From Zygnema cylindricum (taxonomy: Eukaryota > Streptophyta > Zygnematophyceae > Zygnematales > Zygnemataceae): a DNA stretch of 64,000 bases. Both the position numbers and the translations under genes were made by a program. The notes under the pieces were generated by a model that was not told the DNA's origin, did not search any database, and worked only from the letters and a program-made list of their open reading frames with translations. Position 1 is the stretch's first letter; each line of letters starts with the position of its first letter. Location of the stretch: the NCBI GenBank assembly GCA_037447655.1, contig JBBHKE010001395.1, forward strand, positions 372,001 through 436,000, in the 5' to 3' direction. Below, piece after piece: positions 1-11,450 of the stretch.

Positions 1-508
1 AAAAGATTAGGCCATGTAAACTATGATATTTTGAGGAAAATGGTCATTGCTGGAAAAATAGAAGGTGTATCAATCACAGATGAGCCGGTCAAAACTTGTG
101 ATGGTTGCGCTTTAGGCAAAATCCACAGATTGCCATTTCCTAAAGAGTCTGAGCATCGGTCAACGAAACTTTTACAACAAATTCATTCGGATGTTTTTGG
201 TCCTGCGAAGGTTCGATCTTCCGGGGGGATGAAATATATGGTCACCTTCACAGATGATTTTTCCAGGTTTACAAAAGTTTACTTCATGAAAGAGAAGATT
301 GAAGTGTTTGGTCACTTCAAACACTATAAAGCATGGGTTGAAAAACTTCATAGTTCACCTATTTTGCAGCTCAGATCGGACAATGGTGGTGAATGTACGT
401 CGAAAGAATTTTAAACCTTTTTACTCGAGGAAGGTATTAGTCATCTGTTGACTGTTCCATATTCACAAAAACAAAATGGAGTTTTAGAGAGATTTAAATA
501 GAACACTC
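1..508 (+). pseudogene. Copia integrase fragment of element D
   Basis: The reading starts at the window edge with the KRLGH part of the GAG-pre-integrase zinc motif. It continues through CDGCALGK (Cys pair), HSDVFGPAK (first catalytic Asp) and LRSDNGGE (second catalytic Asp). A stop follows at SKEF (412-414), and the frame resumes as a broken version of the QNGVSERLNRT block that would hold the catalytic Glu; a second stop lies there. Copia integrases use a D,D-35-E triad for strand transfer. The protein continues at 15411, beyond element A. Dead fragment. Confidence 0.85.
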
Positions 509-1387
509 TGTTGTTTTGAAAGCTTTAGTCCTCACTAAGCTTCATAGTGAGAGGAGTGTTTTCTCAGTACTTAAAATATTTTGTGAAAGTGTGGTTCAGT
601 ATGTACCAAAATTAATGTGACAGTGAACAGCCAGGGAGTTCACAGTATGACACACTTCAGGACACGCGTTGGTAAATGAGACACTCTACAAAGATCCGTT
701 GGTACTATTCAGACTTACCATAAAGACCGAAGTGTCACATAAAAGTTTCATCTTGGATGAAACTTCGAAATGATGGACGGTGAAGATTTGCTGCCGACGG
801 AAGGGGGTCATCCGGGACCACGTATATAATTATCAGACGTGTTTGTACACGGTGTACTGTGATGTCACTTATCCCTAGTTTGTACAAAAGCGTGTTTTAT
901 ATGATTAGTGTCCCATTTCAAATTCCTTATGTATGACATACCTTGACATATTCAGGTATCCTCCTTTACATAGTAGATATTATTGATGTATGGCTGGTAC
1001 GCCTCCTTTGCTTTGTTAGGGCAGTAAGTGGCTGCTAGCTCTATGAAGAATAGATCTTTTAGGTATAAGAAAATGACTTAGCCATTTCAGAATTAGGAAC
1101 TTGTTGTATCAAAATTATGTTGTGACATTTTTGATATCTTTGACTGAGAATATCTCTCAGATCTATTTGCATATTTCTGTGTGAATTTGCACTAATGTTC
1201 CTTTGTGTATTCTCTACATTGTATCAGATTTTTTTGGCCATTTGGTTGCCTAATTATCTTTGGCTGTGTTCCAAAGTTTTGTGTATTTTTTTGAGCATCT
1301 GTGAAAGCTTCTTGCATATCTGAATTCTGTGATGTCTACTCCAGCATCATTTTCATCTTTAGTTGGTGTAAAAGTCACAGAAAAATA
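509..1387 (+). repeat. 5' LTR of element A
   Basis: It matches 14441-15320 along its length, including the opening TGTTGTTTTGAAAGC and the middle segment with GATGGACGGTGAAGATTTG. It ends AGAAAAATA, where the 3' copy has AGAACATCA, directly before the primer-binding site at 1388. A short hairpin (CTCACTA/TAGTGAG, about 534-553) lies close to the U3 start. Confidence 0.88.
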
Positions 1388-1401
1388 GGTCACGGGCCCA
1401 C
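1388..1401 (+). promoter_or_regulatory. Primer-binding site of A, half-tRNA type (degenerate)
   Basis: GGTCACGGGCCCAC sits immediately after the LTR and differs at two positions from GGTTATGGGCCCAC, the form seen at other elements in this window. The intact form is complementary to the anticodon stem-loop of plant initiator tRNA-Met, not to its 3' end. The gag ATG that normally lies inside the site has become ACG here. The following codons still read GPPSQIPVFDG, the family gag start. Confidence 0.7.
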
Positions 1402-1433
1402 CCTCACAGATCCCAGTTTTTGATGGAAAGAAA
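1391..1433 (+). pseudogene. First codons of gag of element A
   Basis: After the mutated start codon (ACG) the frame reads GPPSQIPVFDGKK. This matches the gag beginnings at 61000, 58110, 41549, 47350 and 9554 on the minus strand, all of the form MG[PL]-x-S-x-x-P-I-F. It is cut at 1433 by a solo LTR and resumes at 10364 with YI-stop-WSDLVESYF. Confidence 0.7.
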
Positions 1434-2481
1434 TGTAACTCTGAGACCTCCATAAGTCCTCAGAGTAGACAGCTTCCAAGAAGCCTCTAAGATAATCCTG
1501 ACCCCTTTGTGTTTCGCAAAAATAACTACCACCCTGGCAGATAAAAACCTTGACCACCTGCACCTCTGTGAAGGCAAGACTCCCCTGAATCGATAGCAAA
1601 AAGAATCTCTGAATTTGCTCCCCTGAGCAGTAAGTTATGGAGGGTCAAAGTTGACCTTTTGTACAGAAGCTCTCTGGGAGAGAGGGTATTATCTTCTAAT
1701 TTTTCTAAGTCCTATCTCTCTCACAGACTCTATCTACTGATGTACGGAACCAATCAGAATTGAGTTCCGTACACAAAAGTACAGCTGCCGATGTACTTTA
1801 GGTACGGATATTGTACGATATGGCCTAAATGTCGACACATGTCATATCCGGATTTGGTGCCATAATCTCCGGAGATTCAACGATCCAACGTAATTTTGCC
1901 ACGCGTTATCCGATGTGGCGATGGCCACAAACCGCCAAAATCCTCCACCGCGATCTCGGCGCTAATTGCGGCCGTCCGATTAAATTCGGATTTAATCGTA
2001 GCCGTAATAAATACATGAGCGGTATTTGTTTCACTTACGAAACAAATGCGCGGTATTGATTTCTAGTCCGTACCGTAATCCGTACTTTATATATTACCGG
2101 ATCTATGTATCCCGTAATCTATGACAATTAAATGATTTATCGTACGTGTATGTATTTAAATAATTATCAAACTATATACTACGTATCATTAATCCTAGAC
2201 TTAACGACTAAGGCTACCGGCTATTTCCTGTCTGCCGGCCGGTAGGTACAAGGATCAATTCCTGTCGCCGCCACATACATTTTAAATAAATAAAACCTAA
2301 CTAATATACATTTCCCGTAAACCTCAGGATAGCCTAGGTAGCCATGGCTCTAGCTTCCTCTCCAATTTCTTAGTGACTGCGACAAGTTTGAGAGTTGGAG
2401 AGAGAAGTTAGAGATAAACTGCCTCGGCTTCTTTATTTCTTTTCAGACCTAGAAAATACTTTTAAACAATTAGTTTCTACA
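1434..2481 (-). repeat. Solo LTR (family II) inside gag of A
   Basis: A 1048-bp TG...CA unit starts TGTAACTCTGAG and ends TTTCTACA on the plus strand. It is flanked by AGAAA (1429-1433) and GGAAA (2482-2486), a 5-bp target duplication with one change. It matches 42943-43786 in its left part. Orientation is inferred from related LTRs that have minus-strand internal regions on their left side. It carries the conserved hairpin at 2358-2402. Only one LTR remains, as expected after LTR-LTR recombination. Confidence 0.82.
2358..2402. other. Conserved stem-loop in LTR family II
   Basis: CTCTCCAA (2358-2365) pairs perfectly with TTGGAGAG (2395-2402). The loop contains TTAGTGACTGCGACAAG, close to the loop core TTCAGTGACTACAACAA found at the same place in the other LTR families. 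Stem sequences differ between families but stay complementary. Confidence 0.6.
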
Positions 2482-3224
2482 GGAAATGTTGTTCTACAAC
2501 CACCGGTGCAGGTGGAGGAGCAGCAGTAGTAGTAGAAGTAGACATGATACTCTCTCAGAAACTATCAAGAATATTACCAAACAACTGTTTACAAGTGCTC
2601 ACCAAATGTTATAAATGCTTTCAAACTTCACAAAGCTCTATCAAAGTATAGAGCAACATAAACACTGACAACTCCCTAAGTTTCAGCACAATTGACCCAA
2701 CAACACTCACAATTGACTTGACAACCCTCAAGATATAATACTCAGAAGTTTCCCAAAAAACTGTCTGCAGTTTTACTACTTGGAAGTCTGGATACATAAT
2801 ATGTTTTGAGTCTTAAGTCTTATACTTGTGTTGAACTAGCAACACCAGTGTACTTCAGAGGTACTTCAAAACCACCAAGCTACCACTGAGCTATCACTAA
2901 GCTACCACTGAGCTATCACTAAGCTACCACTAAGCTTTCACTGAGCTACCACTGAGTTACCCACTAAGTAAACTAGAATCGTATCTATCGCAGTCGCTCT
3001 ATCTTGTAGAGAATCACATTAAGATTATCAGACGCTGCATTGTCCGTACGGACCATATCAAATATAATCGTGGTTGCGTTGTCCTGTCTGTGTTGCAGCT
3101 TCGCTGCTGCGCTGCTCTGCTGCTGCGCTGTTGGCTGCTCTGTCTGTATAGCAGCTGCGCTGCTCTGTCCGTATAGAAGCTGCGGTGCTCTGTCTTTATA
3201 GCAGATGCGCTGCTGTGCTGCTCT

Positions 3225-4261
3225 TGCAATTCTGTGTCCTCAATTGGACTACAGAATACAGGAAGCCTCCAGATAGTATTTAACTAACCTACTTTAAGCC
3301 ACGACCACTGCTGCCCAAAAGGCAAACTGACAATTTGACAGCACCTATGTGTAGCTTGGACTCCCCTGAGTCTGTAGCAAAAAAAATCACTGAAAACGGC
3401 CAACTAGCCGATAAGTTATGAGGCAGTAAAAATGCCAATTTGTACAAACTCTCAAAGGGAGAAGTGACTACCTACGAAAATTTTCTAAGTCCTGATTCTC
3501 TCTAATAACTTTTATCTATTGAAGTACGGCCCAATCAAATTACTGTACCGTATACAAAAGTACTACTGCCGATGTAACTTTTGTACGGCCTATGTACGAC
3601 AAGGCTATTACGCGGACGTGTGTCCGCTTTTCACTCGTCCGTACGTTCCTCGCAATTCCTATGACCGAATGTCATCATTCCATGTGGCTCTAGGTTATGC
3701 CACGTCACAAAACGCCTAAGTAACCTCTCCGGGATTTCGGCGATGATGTGCGCCGTTGGATTTTATGCGAAAAGCAATCTTAGCCGTAATAAATAGTTGC
3801 GCGGCATTTGTTTCGCTGTCGAAACAAACTGCATGGTATCCGTTTTGAATTAGCATCGTACGACGTACTTTCTAAAACTGAATCTATGTACGCCGTATAC
3901 AGTTCTAGTTAAATGAATTTTATCCACTCGAACTATATATATATCTATCACATACCATAGCACTTAGCATTGGTCCTAGTCTATTAGGATAAAACTGACC
4001 GCTACCGGCCAACTTGACGAACCGGAGGTACCGGGATCAAATCTCTGGTCCGTCAAGTATATTTTTAGTAACCTACTAAAAATAGCTGTCTGTTGAACTA
4101 AGGCAGCCATGGATCAACCTCCCTCTCTAACCTTCAGTGACTACAACAAGTATGGGGGCTAGAGAGCGGAGGTGGAGGCAGGCTGCCCGTCCTTTTTCTT
4201 TCCTTTTTATAAAGACATATTTAAACCTAGAAAATACTCTAGAAATCTATAAATTTCAACA
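3225..4261 (-). repeat. Solo LTR (family V) inside the 3' LTR of B
   Basis: A 1037-bp unit (plus strand TGCAATTCTGTG ... TTTCAACA) is flanked by a perfect 5-bp duplication, GCTCT (3220-3224 and 4262-4266). It is related along its whole length to the 5' LTR of element H at 61004-62012. Two hairpins are visible: 4013-4057 (stem CTTGACG/CGTCAAG) and 4123-4166 (stem CTCTCTAACC/GGCTAGAGAG, one mismatch). Confidence 0.9.
4013..4057. other. Conserved T-arm-like hairpin in LTR family V
   Basis: CTTGACG (4013-4019) pairs with CGTCAAG (4051-4057). The apex holds GGGATCAAATCTC, which resembles a tRNA T-arm/B-box. The E-type LTRs have the same apex but a different, equally complementary stem (TTTCACGGAC/GTCCGTGAAA). 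The function is unknown. Confidence 0.6.
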
Positions 4262-4295
4262 GCTCTAAGACTGAAAGCTTTCCAAAAAGACAACA

Positions 4296-4312
4296 CTCCC
4301 CTAAAGCTTTAG
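4296..4312 (-). other. Polypurine tract of element B
   Basis: On the minus strand CTAAAGCTTTAGGGGAG lies directly before the 3' LTR. The same 17 bases precede the 3' LTRs of A (14424-14440) and D (17784-17800). The tract primes plus-strand DNA synthesis in LTR elements. It includes a 12-bp palindrome, CTAAAGCTTTAG. Confidence 0.8.
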
Positions 4313-4406
4313 ACTCAGCATACCGGCGCAGCTATAGTGATAAACTAGCGCAGCATCGCAGCATAGCAATATAACAATTATCAAGTCACCCAGTCCCACT
4401 ACATCT

Positions 4407-5413
4407 TGTTGTTTTGAAAAGTCAGTTCGCGCGTACGAGACTGTTCGCGCGTAACTGCTAATTCGATTTAATATGGAGGTTTGAATAGATTCACGGATTG
4501 GGGGAGCGAATGGATTGATATAATTAAAGTGACGTAAAATACTCATTAAGTGGTGTGAACAAGCTGTGACAAATGGACGGCGGATCGCGAGCGATCAGAT
4601 GTAAAATTAACGGAATGTTGAAATAGGCGCCGCCGGTACGACTGACTGCGACGCAGTTAAGTCAACGTTGCTGCGGCTATTTGAATGATCCATACAGACA
4701 AGCGCAGCCAGCGCAGCTGCGGATAATATGAGTAGGATAGATTTCGAGTAATGATGATTGTACGGTAGTGGTAGCTTAGTAGTTGCTTAGTGGTAGCTTG
4801 GTTTTGTGACATACGAAGAGTGCGGTGTAAATATTATGTAAAATAGAGGTTTGTCCTTTTGGCTAATTAGTTTATTAGAGTAGATACACTACGGCTGGCA
4901 TGCCTCCGTATATTCAGTAATCTGAGTATAACTTTCAGGACTTAGATTATTTTATGTATCGCAGTCAAGTTAATCAAAGTAATGGCAGACTGTTTTTGGC
5001 ATCTTTGACCTGTTGGTGTGATCACTCTGATTGGTGATTTCATGTGAAACATTGTGGAGTTATTCAATGCTATATAATCTATATGTGTGTGAAGTTTCAT
5101 TGTATTCCAGTTTCTCTGTAAGATTTTGTGAACAGTCTAAGTGGTTAGTTTGAGAAGCTGTCACCTATTTTTGGGAAACCCTGGAGCTTATATCTTCTAG
5201 ATGCCCTGGTGGATTTAGCTGTTACTTTGTGAGTTTACATTGTATATGGTATTCTGCCTATTGGTTAATTTTGAGATCATTTTGTTTACTGTGGAGTAAT
5301 CTGTGTCGTTTGAAACACAGCTGTTTTTGTGTCGTTTGAAACACAGCTGTTTTTGAGGTAGTCTGTGGGTGTTTCCGTGAGTAATCCATGGCTGAAATAA
5401 GCTATGGACAACA
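4407..5413 (+). repeat. Solo LTR (family IV) in the 3' untranslated region of B
   Basis: A 1007-bp unit runs from TGTTGTTTTGAAAAG to ATGGACAACA. It matches 56917-57879 on the same strand and 58115-59191 inverted. Its flanks are CATCT (4402-4406) and AATCT (5414-5418), a target duplication with one change. Remnants of the B 3' untranslated tandem repeat (GATGTAGTGGGACT-like units) lie on both sides. Confidence 0.82.
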
Positions 5414-5484
5414 AATCTCAATAGTGGACTTATCGCAGAGTGGCAGTATAGCAGTGCAGCAATTTAACTATTCACTTAATCCCA

Positions 5485-7036
5485 CTACGTCCCTACAATA
5501 CTTAGCTTAGGAGCAGGAAGAGCTTTAGTGAGCATATCAGCAATCATTTTTGCATCTGGCAAATAACATAATTTAATGACTCTAGAGAACACTTTTTCTC
5601 TTACAAAGTGTAATTGTACATCCATGTGCTTGCTTTTATAGTGATGACTCGGGTTAGAAGCAATGGCAATGGCAGCCTGGTTATCACACCAAATCACCTG
5701 TGGACCAACTTGCATGTATCCTAGTTCTTGTAACATGGATTTTACCCATAAGAGTTCTTTGAGGGCCGAGCTTGCTGCCATATTATCTGACTCCATTGTC
5801 GATTGTGCTATAACCTTTTGAAGTTTGCTGCTCCAGCAGCAAGTACCGTTCCCAATTTGAAGAACGAATCCCGTGGTGGATTTCCGGCTTCGCATGTCGC
5901 CATAGCTTGCATCACTCCACGTTTGCAGCATCACTTCTCCTCCGCCTAGAGTGAGTTTGAGGTCTTTAGTTCCTGCCAAATATCTTAAGAATCTCCTTCG
6001 TGCATCAAGATCAGATTTTCTCGGATATTAGACTCCTACTTAGTACCCCGATTGCTGCAGCAATGTCAGGACGGGTACAGTTCATGAAATATATTAAGCT
6101 TCCCACTATCTGTCTATAAGGTATTATTGTCATAGGATCATTCTCCCCTGATTCTAAATACTCGCTAACAATGACACCTGGTTCTGTCTCTTCTCCCTCT
6201 AACTTCTGCCGAAACTCCATTGGAGTTAAACATCCTTTTGCCCCCCGCATTCCGTACTCATCTAACATGTTTCAAATGGCCTCTTTTTGAGTCAGTTTTA
6301 TAATTTTCTTATTTCTGTCCCTCTCTACCTGGATACCCAAAATATATTTTGCCTCACCGAGGTCTTTCATCTCGAACCGTGAGTTTAGAGCAGTTTTGAT
6401 TTTGTTAATTTCAGCCATTGATTTACTAATTAATAGCAAATCATCTACATATACTGCTATATACTCTGTCCCATTTTCACCCTTTAGAACGTAGACAGAG
6501 TGATCATAACTTATCCTTTGAAATCCTAAACTAGTCAAGAATTCATCAAGCTTTATATTCCAATGTCTGGGGGCCGGTTTTAGGCCGTAGAAAGATTTTA
6601 GCAACTTGCATACTAAGTGCTCTTTTCCTGGTTCCACATACTTTTCAGGCTGCTACATGTAAATGGTCTCTTCTAGTTCTCCATGCAAAAAGGTTGTTTT
6701 TACATCCATATAATGAATTTCCATATCTTCTATCGCAGCTAGGGACAGCAAAATCCTAACTGTTGGAAATCTTACAACCGGAGAAAATGTTTCTTCAAAA
6801 TCGATTTCTTCCTTTTGATTGTACCCCTTCGCCAGAAGTCTGGCCTTATAGTGTTCAATGGTGTTATCGGGATTTAACTTCACCTTGAATACCCATTTGC
6901 TGCCGATCGCTTTTCGGTCTGGAGGAAGGTCCACAAGCTTCCATGTTTGAGCCTCCATGATCGACTTCATTTCGTTGTTTGCCGCCTCAATCCAGTGATT
7001 TCGCTCTGGTGATGAGAAGGCCTCTTGGATGGTCAA
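5485..7036 (-). pseudogene. Reverse transcriptase and RNase H of element B
   Basis: The minus strand from 7036 reads the Copia reverse transcriptase start (WKLVDLPPDRKAIGSKWVFK), the KARLLAKGYNQKEEIDFEETFSPVV block and the catalytic AVYVDDLLL motif, so the catalytic Asp pair is kept. RNase H follows with WSDASYGDM, STMESDNMAASSALKELLW and CDNQAAIAIASNPSHH. Breaks are visible near 6640-6653, 6270 and 5980-6011. The 3' end reads ADMLTKALPAPKLS. The protein would copy element RNA into DNA. Close relatives here are the same regions of A and D. Confidence 0.85.
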
Positions 7037-8180
7037 GGGCTCCCCTGAGACTGCGGAGTAGGCAAAGTGAGAGCTTGCTTGCAGGCGGCTGCTTGATCTT
7101 CTTTTGAGGCTGAGATCGTCGGATGCCGCGCATTGCGCTGATTGCGCTGATTCCGCTGGTTGCGATCCGTGTGTATTGACTGCTGTTGGTTAGTCTGGAC
7201 CCGAAGTTGGTGAGGAACTTGGAGAGAGTCTGACTCCGGAGTCATAACCGGAGTTTGTGGAATCTGCGGGACAATTTCCTGCATGCAATCTAAGATGACA
7301 TACTCCTGTACTTTTTGTTGCTTTTGCTGCTCTGTCATTTGAAATAAATCTATGGAGTCTAGTTCATCTTTAACAATGATGTTTCTAGCTACAACTATTT
7401 TCTGCCTTTCAAACACAAAGACTCTATAACCTTTTGAGTGATCATCATATCCTAACAGAATACCCGGTAATCCTTTCGGTTCCATTTTCCATCTATCTGT
7501 AGATGTATCCAAAATGAAGCATTGACTACCAAAGACCTTGAAATGGCTAACATCTGGTTTGCTACCTGTCCAGATCTCGTAAGGAGTAGTTTCCACCGAT
7601 CTTGATCCTATCCTATTTTTAATATAAACTGCACAATTTAGAGCCTCACCCATAATTTCGGATCCACACTTTTATCTGCGAGCATAGACCTAGAGCTTTC
7701 CGTGAGAGTTCTATTCAGTCTTTCCGACACCCCATTTTGTTCCGGTGAATATGGAACAGTCAATAGATGACGAATGCCTTCCTCGAGTAAAAAGGTTTCA
7801 AATTCTTTCGATGTATATTCACCACCATTGTCCGATCTGAGCTACAAAATTGATGAATTGTGAAGTTTTTCAGCCCATGCTTTATAGTGTTTGAAGTGGC
7901 CAAACACTTCACTCTTCTCCTTCATGACATAAACTTTTGTAAACGTGGAGAAATCATCTGTGAAAGTGACCATATATTTCATTCCCCCGGCAGATGGAAC
8001 CTTCGCAGGACCAAAAACATCGGAATGGATTTGTTGTAAAAGTAACGTGGACCGATGCTCAGACTCTTTAGGAAATGGTAGTCTGTGGATTTTGCCCAAA
8101 GCGCAACCATCACATCTTTTGACCGGCTGATCTGTGATTGAGATACCCTCTATTTTTCCAGCAAAGACCATTTTTCTCAA
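7033..8180 (-). pseudogene. Integrase of element B
   Basis: The minus strand carries KMVFAGKIEG, CDGCALGKIH (zinc-binding Cys pair), HSDVFGPAKV (first catalytic Asp), SDNGGEYTSKEF (second Asp) and a PYSPEQNGVSERLNRTLTE-like block with the Glu, read across a frame break near 7850. The C-terminal part (ALNCAVYIKNRIGSRSVET, PDVSHFKVFGSQCF) is open from 7653 to 7033 and then enters the linker before reverse transcriptase. Dead because of the frame break and stops around 7660-7845. Confidence 0.83.
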
Positions 8181-8189
8181 ACTATCATA

Positions 8190-9554
8190 TTTTACATGGC
8201 CTAATCATTTATGCCACAACTCATCTGAATGCAAAACACCAGAGTACAGAACATCATTCTCCTTGGTATTAGCCATATCCATTCGGTACATCTTGCTATT
8301 ATCTGTAGTACCTGTAACTGCGACTTTGCCATTTTTGCTAACAACGTGCCTACAATTTTTCAAATTACCTCAAAGCCTTTACTCTCTACCAACGACATAG
8401 AAAACAAATTTTTCTTAAAGTCAGGCACAAATAAGACATTACGAAGAGTTGTTTCAATTGCTTTTCCTTCTACATCAACTAGCAAGGACACATCACCCAT
8501 AGCAAGAGTTTGGACACTCATTCCAAAGGCATAATAAATATTTCTCTCCGGCGTAGCTTTCAGATTTTTGAAGATTGCCTTCTTCTAACACATGTGGCCT
8601 GACGCGCTTATATCCATTATCCATCCAATGTCCTTTGCGCCCTCCATTGCTATCGCCATAGCGAATAGTTCCGTGTTGTCCTCCTCAGAAAATGTCAGAG
8701 TCTCGTCCTGGAGTGATGAAGATGTTGAAAACAGTGCATTTCCACGAGGTGTAGGCCTTGTGAAGCTTTTGTAAAACTGACTTTGTTGCCATCCCGGCCA
8801 GTATAAACGTATATCGGTAGCTTATTTAAGTTAAGAACGGAACTTGTAACCGTGACCTTTCTCACTACAATAAAAACATGCATTGTTTGATTGTCTATTT
8901 CCACTCTGATTAAACTGCCTTAACTGGTTAAACTAACTACGTTGCTGATTAAATTGACCTTTCTTCCCAAAGTCTGAATTAAAAGCCTCTACTTGCTCAA
9001 CATTGAGAATATTAGATGTAGCTTCCTCTTCTAGTAAAATATTGATGGCTAACTGTAAAGTCCAGCTAGCTTTATCTTTCTGTATGAGCATGTCAGATGC
9101 TCCTTTCATACTACGAGGGAGACCCCTCATGAGCAATGCTGCTTGTTGAAACGGAGGAAACACCCCACCTGCACAAGCATGTGCATCCACAATGATACGA
9201 AATTTATTAGAATATTCAGCTATTGTACCGCCACTGTACTTACAGTCCCAAATTTTCCCAGCCAATAGAAGCTCTTCCTCCACATTAGCCTTTTCATAAT
9301 CACTTTTAAGGGATTTCCAAATATCAATTACTTTTTTCATTTTTATCCGAGACATAGCTAAGTCCTCAGATATACAAAATTTCAGAATAGAACAAGCTTG
9401 CGTATTTTCCTTAGGCCATGACGGATCAGATTTAATCCAGCGAACCATCCAATATATCCAAAAGATTGACATTCTCAAAATGTGTCTCCACCATATCCGC
9501 CCAGTAAACATACTTATCCACGGAAAAGATAGGACTTCTTGATGACAGGCCCAT
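8190..9554 (-). pseudogene. Gag and protease of element B
   Basis: Gag starts at the ATG at 9554 inside the primer site, reading MGLSSRSPIFSVDKYVYWAD. A frameshift near 9432 moves the reading to the next gag block (EDLAMSRIKMKKVIDIWKSL, YSGGTIAEYSNKFRIIV). A zinc knuckle near 8840-8885 reads CFYCSEKGHGYKF, with the last Cys lost. The protease active site near 8600-8640 reads MDISASGHMC, where the family has D-[ST]-G-A-S. Gag forms the particle, and the protease would cut the polyprotein. Confidence 0.78.
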
Positions 9555-9558
9555 AACC
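9545..9558 (-). promoter_or_regulatory. Primer-binding site of B, half-tRNA type, overlapping gag start
   Basis: The minus strand reads GGTTATGGGCC right after the LTR. Eleven bases are complementary to the initiator tRNA-Met anticodon arm, and the match then fades (TGTC). The ATG inside is the gag start. Confidence 0.7.
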
Positions 9559-10358
9559 TGTGTTCTACAACCACCGGTGCAGTGGAGGAGCAGCAGTAGT
9601 AGTAGAAGTAGACATGATACACTCTCAGAAGCTATCAAGAATCCTACCAAACAGTTGTTCTTAAGTGCTCACCAATTCTTATACAAGCATCCAAACTTCA
9701 AAAAACACTATCAAAATATAGAGTATCATAAACAGTGATAACTCCCAAAGTTTCAACACAATTGACCTGACAACACTCAAGATATAATACTCAGAAGTTT
9801 CCCAAAAACTGTCTGCAGTTTTACTACTTGGAAGTTTGGATACATAATATGTTCTAAGTCCTAAGTCTTATACTTGTGTTGAACTGGCAACACCAGTGTA
9901 CTTGAGAGGTACATCAAATCACCAAGCTACCACTAATCTGTCAAGCTACCACTGAGCTATCACTAAGCTACCACTGAGCTATCACTAAGCTACCACTGAG
10001 TTACCCACTACGTTACCACTGAGTTCCCCACTAAGTTGACTAGAATCGTATCTATCGCAATTGCTCTATCGTGTAAAGAATCACATTAAATATATCAGAA
10101 GCTGCGTTGTCCGTACGGACCATATCAAATATAATCGTGGTTGCGTTGTCCTGTATGTGTTGCAGCTTTGCTGTTGCGCTGCTCCGCTGCTGCGTTGCTA
10201 CGCTGCTCTATCTGTATAGCAGCTGCGCTGCTCTGTCTATATAGCAGCTGCGCTGCTGTGTCTGTATAGCAGCTGCTATATCAGCTGCGCTGCTGTGTCT
10301 GTATAGCAGCTGCGCTGCTGTGCTGCTATGAGACTGAAAGCTTTCCCAAAAGACAACA
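9559..10358 (-). repeat. 5' LTR of element B
   Basis: An 800-bp LTR runs on the minus strand from TGTTGTCTTTTGGGAAAGC to the GTAGAACACA end next to the primer site. It matches 2487-3224 and, more distantly, 17801-18640. Tandem GCAGC-rich units fill 10155-10330. Confidence 0.87.
10155..10330. repeat. Tandem repeats in U3 of element B (GCTGCGCTGC units)
   Basis: Imperfect units of about 23-30 bp such as TGTCTGTATAGCAGCTGCGC recur at least five times. A shorter array is in the 3' LTR at about 3075-3224. LTR U3 arrays of this kind often carry promoter elements; no function is shown here. Confidence 0.7.
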
Positions 10359-10363
10359 GGAAA

Positions 10364-11240
10364 TACATCTAATGGTCTGATTTGGTTGAGTCTTATTTCA
10401 CTCAAGTAAATTGTTTGATGTAGTTGATGGCAGCCTTGCTGAACCTGAAGCATCCTATAATGGGAAAAATCAGCAAGCTCTGCATTTGTTGAAGTTAATG
10501 ATCTCAGAAGACCTACTTATGTCACATATCAAAATGAAAAAGGCATCAGAAATCTGGTCTTCCTTGAAAACCATCTATTTGAAAGCTAATGACCAACATG
10601 AATGACCAACATGAAATTATCACAGCTGGGAATATTTATGATTTTAGGTATACAGGAGGTAGCATGGTTGAATGTTGTAATGGTCTTAGGCTTTTGTTGG
10701 CAAAAAACGCATGTTCAGGGGGGATCTTCTCCCCTTATCATCAGGCTATAATTCTTATGCGAGGTCTTCATGAGGAATATAAAGGAGCCTCGGCAAATTT
10801 GAGAAAGTTCGATAAGTCAGCTTTGAACTTAGCAACAGCTATAAAACTAGTGTTAGAGGAGGAATCCACTGTTGCAGCTTTTAATCAATCATCTGTAGCT
10901 TTTAATGCACAGTATCAAGGAAACAAATCTTAGCGGTACCAAGGTTTTCAACCTTATAACAAATGTGTCTACCGTTATAATCAAGAACATCTGTACAAAC
11001 ACAGTCCTAAGTTTCTTAAAGCTTGGGAGAAAGGTATGTTCAGAAATGGATGGAGGTCAAGAGGACTCTACACGCCCCAAAAGACACCACACACACCACA
11101 GACTATTCCCTCTAAAACCGAAGCATTGTCAACTGATACACCGGGATCGGAATCAGTTGACAAGGGGAAGGCGCCAGATGTCGTCAGTTTTCCAAAAACT
11201 GATGACAAAGAATTCTTTGCCCTTGCAAAACAAATGGAAG
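10364..11240 (+). pseudogene. Gag of element A (main part)
   Basis: The frame resumes after element B with YI-stop-WSDLVESYFTQV, then LFDVVDGSLAEP, ISEDLLMSHIKMKKASEIW, FRYTGGSMVECCNGLRLL and YKGASANL, the Copia gag order also seen in B. A duplication of ATGACCAACATGA at about 10592-10610 disturbs the frame. The zinc knuckle region (about 10960-11000) reads KCVYRYNQEHLYKHSPKFL, with two of the expected Cys missing. Joined with 1391-1433 it forms one gag. Confidence 0.78.
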
Positions 11241-11450
11241 GAGACAAAGACCACGGTGGATCATGGACTCAGGAAGCTCATCTCATATGTGCTGGAACAA
11301 AGCTTCCTTCACATATCTGCAACCTATTCCAACAAGGCAGATCTATATTCCAACAAGGAAGATATATTATGCTTGTGGTGCCACAGTTGAAGCAAAGGCT
11401 CAAGGACCAGTCATCCTTATGTGTGGGATAGATGAACTCTCTATGATGTA
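11236..11450 (+). pseudogene. Protease of element A
   Basis: WIMDSGSSSHMCWNKASF contains the Copia aspartic protease active site (D-S-G followed by S-x-H-M). The segment continues as TRKIYYACGATVEAKAQG and is then frameshifted against the following pol ORF, which begins with the protease tail MYVPQFKKNLFS. The enzyme would process the Gag-Pol polyprotein inside the particle. Confidence 0.7.

Larger units (their letters stand above)
2487..4295 (-). repeat. 3' LTR of element B, interrupted by a solo LTR
   Basis: The LTR is in two pieces, 2487-3224 and 4267-4295, separated by the solo LTR at 3225-4261 and its target duplication. The left piece opens TGTTGTTCTACAACC and parallels 9559-10330. The right piece, GAAAGCTTTCCAAAAAGACAACA, is the U3 start read backwards. 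The region 3060-3224 contains imperfect tandem units rich in GCTGCGCTGCTCTGTC. Confidence 0.85.
2487..10358 (-). mobile_element. Copia-type LTR retrotransposon B, nested in A
   Basis: This minus-strand element has its 5' LTR at 9559-10358 and its 3' LTR at 2487-4295 (split by a solo LTR). It is flanked by GGAAA on both sides (2482-2486 and 10359-10363). Order on the minus strand: LTR, half-tRNA primer site, gag, protease, integrase, reverse transcriptase, RNase H, untranslated region (split by another solo LTR), polypurine tract, LTR. It integrated exactly at the right target duplication of the family II solo LTR. Several stops and frameshifts break its polyprotein. It is the same family as D. 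Confidence 0.9.

Noticed and set aside
10155-10330. A CRISPR-like array
   Set aside because: Units are adjacent and imperfect without unique spacers, lie in an LTR, and the genome is eukaryotic.
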